Source of the DNA: an uncultured Bacilli bacterium
GTDB taxonomy: Bacteria > Bacillota_I > Bacilli_A > RF39 > UBA660
Length of the DNA: 9,251 bases
Direction of reading: 5' to 3'
NCBI GenBank assembly: GCA_947623755.1
Contig: CANQHB010000029.1
Coordinates: 1-9,251 of the forward strand
The notes beneath the pieces are model-generated. The model did not search any database. It was given only the letters and a program-made list of their open reading frames with translations, and was not told the DNA's origin. This document shows, one piece after another, positions 6,009 to 9,251 of the stretch; positions within the stretch are counted from its first letter, which is position 1, and every line of letters starts with the position of its first letter. Position numbers and translations under genes: made by a program.

Positions 6009-6037
6009 ATCATATCATATTTTGAGGGATTTGCCAA
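6009..6037 (-). promoter_or_regulatory. Sigma-A-type promoter of the 102-aa hypothetical gene
   Basis: Read leftwards: TTGGCA (6037-6032, 5 of 6 to consensus), a 17-bp spacer, and TATGAT (6014-6009) preceded by TGA, an extended -10. It is one of the best promoters in the window. The predicted leader is only about 25 nt. Confidence 0.75.
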
Positions 6038-6057
6038 CTACTAAATTTTATGCAAAA

Positions 6058-6079
6058 AAGAGAGTTTAATAACTCTCTT
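6058..6079 (-). terminator. Intrinsic terminator of gltX, overlapping its stop codon
   Basis: A perfect 9-bp stem (AAGAGAGTT at 6058-6066, AACTCTCTT at 6071-6079) with a TAAT loop. On the minus strand a T-run continues directly from the stem. The gltX TAA (6066-6068) sits at the stem-loop junction, so the ascending arm encodes the last residues (EES). Confidence 0.85.
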
Positions 6080-7727
6080 CAAAAATTTCTAAACGTTTTT
6101 GCATTCTTTCTTTACCAAGAATTTGCATGATATCATAAAGATTAGGAGTCATTTTTAAAGTAGTTAAGACTACGCGCATAATAGTGGTAAAATCCGCAAT
6201 ATCTCCTTTATAATTATCTGGATGTTCTTTATAATCTTTCATATCACTAGCATAATTCATAGAACTAGCAAGTTCTTTTATTTTTTGGAACCAAATATCT
6301 TGAGAATCGGCTTCATCATAGATTTTGAGGTAAGAAGTCATAACCTTTAAAATTTCTTCTTTAGCAGTTATTTTAGCAAATTCATAAGTTAAATCTTTAG
6401 ACCAAGCCTCATCATACATATACCAAGACTTAGAGAAAATAGTACTATAATTTTCATAGTCTTTGCGAGGTTTTTTAATTTCGCGTTCAATATTTAAGAA
6501 AGCAATGGTATCATCTTTATATCTACTAATAAGCTCATAAACATGACTATCATATTTCTTAGCCCAAGCTAAATAATTTTCATAAAGCTCGGAAGCAGAC
6601 ATTTTAGATAAATAATTTTTACTAATATTATTTAGTTTATCTAAATCAAATAAGGCACCACTAGGACTCATTTTTTTAGGACTAAAAGGAAATTCGTAGA
6701 ATGGTTTATCGGGATTATTAGTCCGCCATTCCTCATAATTAGAGTTAGCAATAGTTAAAACAGCGTCGATTACCGCTAAAACTGGATAGCCCTTTTCTTC
6801 ATAGTAAAACATTAGAGCCTCAGGGTCTTTTCGTTTACTGATTTTGCGGATTGCTCCCGTTTCTTCATCTTTTTTTAAGATTAAAGAAGTATGAATGTAT
6901 TTAGGCATTTTAAAATTAAAGGCTTTAAATAATTCATAATGAAGAGGAACACTACTCATCCATTCATTACCTCTTACAACATGAGTGGTATGCATTAAGT
7001 GGTCATCAACAACATGAGCAAAGTGGTAAGTCGGAAGTTTATTTTCACTTTTCATGATAGGAACATCGATATCATTTTCCGGAAATTCAATCTTGCCTTG
7101 TGTTAAATCTTCAAAAACAAATTTTTTATTAAAGTCCCCTTCTGAACGAAAACGAATAACGTATTTTTCACCATTTTGAATTTTTTTAGCTAACTCCTCA
7201 TTAGAAGTATAGCGATATTTAGCATAACGACCATAAATACCAATTCTTTTTTTGCTTTTAGCTTGATATTCCCGAATTTCTTCTAATTCTTCACTCGTTA
7301 AAAAACATGGATAAGCCCGGCCAATCGTAATTAAGTGTTTTATAAAAGCATGATAAATTTCCATTCTTTCACTTTGAATGTAAGGCCCATAATTACCGAT
7401 AATTTCCCCATTATATTCGTATTCATCAGCCATAATGCCATAATAATTTAAGATATGATGAATAAAGTCGACCGCGCCTTCAACCGTTCGCGCTTGGTCA
7501 GTATCTTCATTACGTAAAAAGAAAACTCCTTTACTAGAACGAGCTAAAACATAATTAATCGTGGCGCTCATCATATTCCCAATATGCATAAAACCAGTAG
7601 GACTCGGAGCAAAGCGCACTACTTTAGCGCCTTCTGGTAAGTTTCTAGCGGGATATTCTAATTCATAATCAGCGATAGTTTTAGTAATATTAGGAAATAT
7701 TAAATCGGCTAATTCTTGGTTAGTCAT
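6066..7727 (-). CDS. gltX: Glutamyl-tRNA synthetase (long Bacillota form)
   Basis: Class I aminoacyl-tRNA synthetase that charges tRNA-Glu (and tRNA-Gln if non-discriminating). The HIGH motif is APSPTGFMHIGN (40-51), the RGNEW block is at 252-256, and the KMSKS motif is KISKR (295-299). At 553 aa it is longer than the usual 470-500, because of an N-terminal extension of about 35 residues (LADLIFPNITKTIADYELEYPARNLPEGAK) known from the clostridial/erysipelotrichial branch and a longer C-terminal anticodon-binding part. The zinc ligands of the E. coli-type enzyme are absent: only C141 is present in that region. GAAGGA (7739-7734) supports the start. Upstream is the sigma-factor gene, 57 bp away; downstream is its own terminator. 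Whether it is discriminating depends on whether the genome has GatCAB or GlnRS. Confidence 0.95.
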   Translation of the reverse strand: MTNQELADLIFPNITKTIADYELEYPARNLPEGAKVVRFAPSPTGFMHIGNMMSATINYVLARSSKGVFFLRNEDTDQARTVEGAVDFIHHILNYYGIMADEYEYNGEIIGNYGPYIQSERMEIYHAFIKHLITIGRAYPCFLTSEELEEIREYQAKSKKRIGIYGRYAKYRYTSNEELAKKIQNGEKYVIRFRSEGDFNKKFVFEDLTQGKIEFPENDIDVPIMKSENKLPTYHFAHVVDDHLMHTTHVVRGNEWMSSVPLHYELFKAFNFKMPKYIHTSLILKKDEETGAIRKISKRKDPEALMFYYEEKGYPVLAVIDAVLTIANSNYEEWRTNNPDKPFYEFPFSPKKMSPSGALFDLDKLNNISKNYLSKMSASELYENYLAWAKKYDSHVYELISRYKDDTIAFLNIEREIKKPRKDYENYSTIFSKSWYMYDEAWSKDLTYEFAKITAKEEILKVMTSYLKIYDEADSQDIWFQKIKELASSMNYASDMKDYKEHPDNYKGDIADFTTIMRVVLTTLKMTPNLYDIMQILGKERMQKRLEIFEESY

Positions 7728-7750
7728 AGTTATTCCTTCTTTCTAGTACT

Positions 7751-7779
7751 ATTTTACTTTAATTTTTAAAAAAAGTAAA
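7751..7779 (-). promoter_or_regulatory. Candidate gltX promoter inside an A/T hairpin
   Basis: Read leftwards: TTTACT (7779-7774, 4 of 6), a 17-bp spacer and TAAAAT (7756-7751). The same DNA forms an 8-bp inverted repeat (TTTACTTT 7753-7760, AAAGTAAA 7772-7779). With no U-tract behind it the repeat is a poor terminator for the sigma gene, so co-transcription of sigma factor and gltX cannot be ruled out. Confidence 0.4.
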
Positions 7780-7784
7780 CTAAA

Positions 7785-8480
7785 TTATAAGCCTTTATTG
7801 TTTTTTAAGAACTCCCGCAAGACTTTGGTTAAAGCTCTTTTTTCAATGCGTGAAACATAACTGCGAGAGATATGGAGTTTTTGGGCAATTTCTTTTTGGG
7901 TTTGTTCTTCTTCATTTAAAAGACCATATCTTTTTATTAAAATCTCTTTTTCTCGGGGTGATAAAATTTTAAAATATTCTTTTAAGAGTAAAGTGTTTTC
8001 TTTAATATGTAATAAATCAGCAATATCGAGAGAATCGTCTTTGATAACTTCCATAAGACTTACTTCATTACCATCTTTATCATAACCAATCGCGTCATTT
8101 AAACTAACCGTATTGCCATTTTTCTTATTACTGCGAAAATGCATGAGGATTTCATTTTCAATACAACGGGCCGCATACGTAGTTATTTTGGTGGATTTAC
8201 TTTGGTTGTAAGAGTCAATTCCCTTTATTAAACCGATAGTACCGATACTAATTAAATCATCGGTGTCATATTTACCATTATCAAATTTTTTAACTATGTG
8301 GGCAACTAGGCGAAGATTATGTTCAATTAAAGTCGCACGAGCTTCTTTATCCCCCGCAAGCATTTTAGTTATGGCAATTTCTTCTTCCTCACTACTTAAA
8401 GGTTCAGGAAAAACTTGGTTGGAGTAGCTTCCCGTAAAAAAAAGCATATCTTTTATAATGCTTAATAAATTTAAAAACAT
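7785..8480 (-). CDS. sigK: Sporulation sigma factor SigK-like, with pro-sequence
   Basis: RNA polymerase sigma-70 family factor, 231 aa, close along its length to Bacillus SigK: FPEPLSSEEEE (24-34), EHNLRLVAHIVKKF (53-66), DLISIGTIGLIKGIDSY (75-91), TYAARCIENEILMH (101-114, regions 2.3-2.4), and region 4.2 with TQKEIAQKLHISRSYVSRIEKRAL (194-217). Residues 1-18 are hydrophobic, like the inhibitory pro-sequence of pro-SigK. The Ser-Tyr pair at 18-19 lines up with the Bacillus cleavage site. The AGGAAGTGA ribosome binding site five bases before the ATG at 8480 shows the pro-sequence is translated; the internal ATG (M12) has no such site. In Bacillus SigK drives late mother-cell genes after cleavage by SpoIVFB. 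A non-sporulating role is possible here. Two small XRE regulators precede it on the same strand. Confidence 0.9.
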   Translation of the reverse strand: MFLNLLSIIKDMLFFTGSYSNQVFPEPLSSEEEEIAITKMLAGDKEARATLIEHNLRLVAHIVKKFDNGKYDTDDLISIGTIGLIKGIDSYNQSKSTKITTYAARCIENEILMHFRSNKKNGNTVSLNDAIGYDKDGNEVSLMEVIKDDSLDIADLLHIKENTLLLKEYFKILSPREKEILIKRYGLLNEEEQTQKEIAQKLHISRSYVSRIEKRALTKVLREFLKNNKGL

Positions 8481-8498
8481 TTTTTCACTTCCTAATAA

Positions 8499-8504
8499 AT
8501 TATA
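8499..8504 (-). promoter_or_regulatory. Possible -10 element before the sigma-factor gene
   Basis: TATAAT on the minus strand lies 19 bp before the start codon, just ahead of the ribosome binding site. The -35 position holds only a T-rich stretch (GTTTTT). It is suggestive at best in such A/T-rich DNA. Confidence 0.25.
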
Positions 8505-8526
8505 TTAAAAAGGAAAAATTTAAAAA

Positions 8527-8769
8527 CTAATTGTTATTTTTAAAGAAATAATCAATACTAACATTTAAGATTACACTTATTTTATATAAATCATAAATAG
8601 AAATGCTTAAATCTTTTTGGCGATTCAAAAAATTAAGAAGATAAGATTCTTTAATTTGGGCTAGTTCGGCAACTTGCTTTGGGCTGACATTATTTTCTTG
8701 TAAATACTTTTTTAAATTAACAGCAACGGTTTCATAAATATGATTGTCAAATTTGTAATTGGTAGTCAT
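8527..8769 (-). CDS. Small XRE/Cro-type DNA-binding regulator, 80 aa
   Basis: A single-domain lambda-repressor-like helix-turn-helix protein. The HTH occupies about residues 28-54 (NNVSPKQVAELAQIKESYLLNFL), followed by the helix SIYDLYKISVILNVSIDYFF that completes the five-helix fold. It lacks a separate dimerisation or effector domain. It is a diverged paralogue of the next gene upstream: both share the N-terminal I-E-VA-N-KY pattern and the LYKISV-LNVS-FF block. GAGGTG directly precedes the start, inside an 8-bp inverted repeat that covers the start codon, so autoregulation is plausible. The stop lies 46 bp before the SigK-like gene, which makes that gene a candidate target or operon partner. 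Target genes cannot be read from the sequence. Confidence 0.85.
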   Translation of the reverse strand: MTTNYKFDNHIYETVAVNLKKYLQENNVSPKQVAELAQIKESYLLNFLNRQKDLSISIYDLYKISVILNVSIDYFFKNNN

Positions 8770-8788
8770 ATATACACCTCGTATATAT
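8768..8788 (-). promoter_or_regulatory. Inverted repeat over the ribosome binding site and start codon of the 80-aa regulator
   Basis: Perfect 8-bp arms ATATATAC (8768-8775) and GTATATAT (8781-8788) with a 5-bp spacer ACCTC. As DNA it is a dyad fit for a dimeric XRE regulator. As RNA it would be a hairpin with the Shine-Dalgarno GAGGT at the loop and the AUG in the stem. A TACAAT -10-like hexamer (8794-8789) overlaps its edge. Confidence 0.5.
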
Positions 8789-8823
8789 ATTGTACACTTT
8801 TTTTGGCTAGTTTAAAAGTATTT

Positions 8824-9069
8824 TTATTCTTGAAAGAATTTTTCCATGGAAACATTTAAGACTACAGATATTTTATATAAGGTATTAAGACTCATGCCCT
8901 CTTTACCAAAAGTAGTTTCAAAGCGCCGTAAAAAATCATTGGATACACCAATATCTAGGGCTAATTGTTCTTGAGTTATGCCAGCTAGTTTCCGATATTT
9001 GCGAACATTACGGGCTACTACTTCAATTATATTTTGATTAAAGCTAAAATCTCTTTTAAATCTTGTCAT
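8824..9069 (-). CDS. Small XRE/Cro-type DNA-binding regulator, 81 aa
   Basis: A lambda-repressor-like HTH protein with a more canonical motif than its paralogue: RKLAGITQEQLALDIGVSNDFLRRFE (about 26-51), then SLNTLYKISVVLNVSMEKFFQE. The single domain fills the whole protein, and the N-terminus is basic (MTRFKRDF). The start is supported by GTGGAG about 11 bases before the ATG (9081-9086), slightly distant. The 54-bp gap to the paralogue holds that gene's own candidate -10 and inverted repeat, so the two may be transcribed together or separately. The tandem arrangement, and a shared CTAGTTTAA upstream of both, suggest a local duplication with cross-regulation. Specific targets are unknown. Confidence 0.87.
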   Translation of the reverse strand: MTRFKRDFSFNQNIIEVVARNVRKYRKLAGITQEQLALDIGVSNDFLRRFETTFGKEGMSLNTLYKISVVLNVSMEKFFQE

Positions 9070-9251
9070 TGCTATTCACTCTCCACTATTAATTTTACTA
9101 GTTTAAGAGATTTTATTCTATGAAGTGCTACTTCCGTTATATTGGCGACCTCTTTTATTTTGCATTTTTATTATATGATATTTTCGAGAATTATACAAGA
9201 GTTAGATTTTACACTTATTTGTCGAAAAAAAGAAAAAAACTAGCACATTTT
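9070..9251. other. Upstream region of the regulator pair: candidate promoter, Spo0A-like box, no firm gene
   Basis: This 182-bp stretch holds no gene I can support firmly. On the minus strand TTGTAT (9198-9193), 17 bp, TATAAT (9175-9170) is a candidate promoter for the 81-aa regulator with a leader of about 95 nt. That leader contains a small hairpin (GAAGT 9122-9126, ACTTC 9130-9134) and AAGAGG near its 5' end. A TTGTCGAA match to the Spo0A box lies at 9219-9226. At the right edge the minus-strand sequence TGTGCTAG followed by T-runs (9245-9225) looks like the descending arm and U-tract of a terminator whose other arm is outside the window. Confidence 0.4.
9170..9198 (-). promoter_or_regulatory. 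Candidate promoter of the XRE pair
   Basis: TTGTAT (9198-9193), a 17-bp spacer and a consensus TATAAT (9175-9170). The -35 matches only three positions. A TTCTCGAA element (one mismatch from a Spo0A box) lies within the spacer. Confidence 0.45.

Noticed and set aside
7753..7779. A/T inverted repeat after the sigma-factor gene as its terminator
   Set aside because: The 8-bp stem is nearly all A-T and is followed by ATAGTACTAG with no U-tract; the same bases form a plausible gltX promoter.
8519..8544. TTTAAAAA/TTTTTAAA hairpin at the end of the 80-aa regulator gene as a terminator
   Set aside because: The stem is purely A-T with a 10-nt loop, so although a T-run follows it is too weak to call in DNA of this composition.
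8527..9069. The two small XRE genes as a toxin-antitoxin or phage repressor/Cro module
   Set aside because: Both are HTH proteins on the same strand, no toxin-like partner (RelE, HipA, Fic) is adjacent, and no phage genes lie nearby. A housekeeping or developmental regulator pair fits better.
9120..9251. Plus-strand frame open from ATG at 9120 to the window edge (44 codons, beginning MKCYFRYIGDLFYF), divergent from the XRE gene
   Set aside because: There is no good ribosome binding site (only AAGAGA about ten bases upstream) and no clear promoter, and the product is the F/Y/L/K-rich type typical of translated A/T-rich non-coding DNA. It cannot be excluded, because the window ends before any stop; sequence to the right would decide.

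Overview
The window is AT-rich, densely packed DNA from a low-GC Gram-positive lineage (Bacillota, Bacilli grade). The evidence is the A/T-rich codon use, AGGAGG-type ribosome binding sites before nearly every gene, a Bacillus-style LexA box, a SigK-type sporulation sigma factor, a YolD-like protein and the Bacillota long-form glutamyl-tRNA synthetase. TGA is used as a stop (end of the Y-family polymerase gene) and tryptophan is TGG, so the code is the standard one, not the mycoplasma code. I cannot place it more precisely; an uncultured host-associated Bacilli lineage is a reasonable guess.

Layout, left to right. (1) At 1-62 is the 3' end of a plus-strand gene with its terminator. (2) At 82-1698 is a plus-strand SOS unit: a promoter with a near-consensus LexA/DinR box, a UvrX/YqjW-type Y-family DNA polymerase, and a YolD-like gene joined by an ATGA overlap. 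(3) At 1702-3465 is a minus-strand run: Nudix hydrolase, RNHCP zinc-ribbon protein, and MetA-type homoserine acyltransferase (predicted acetyl-CoA user), ending in a terminator that includes the metA stop codon. (4) At 3498-5680 are two divergent paralogues of a SAM-binding, DUF3419/BtaA-like family, both on the minus strand, with a plus-strand tRNA-Glu (anticodon CTC) between them. (5) At 5670-6037 is a small hypothetical gene with its own good promoter; its true start is probably an internal ATG. (6) At 6058-7779 is gltX, again with a terminator overlapping the stop codon. (7) At 7785-9069 is a minus-strand SigK-like sigma factor that keeps a hydrophobic pro-sequence, preceded by two tandem small XRE/Cro-type regulators. 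(8) At 9070-9251 is a gene-poor leader with a possible promoter and a Spo0A-box match.

Most genes are housekeeping or repair. The parts that deserve attention are the regulator pair plus pro-SigK-like sigma factor (a possible sporulation or developmental module), the duplicated DUF3419-like enzymes of unknown substrate, the second-type tRNA-Glu, and the repeated overlap of terminators with stop codons. I did not find convincing evidence of a mobile element, CRISPR array, toxin-antitoxin pair or defence system.
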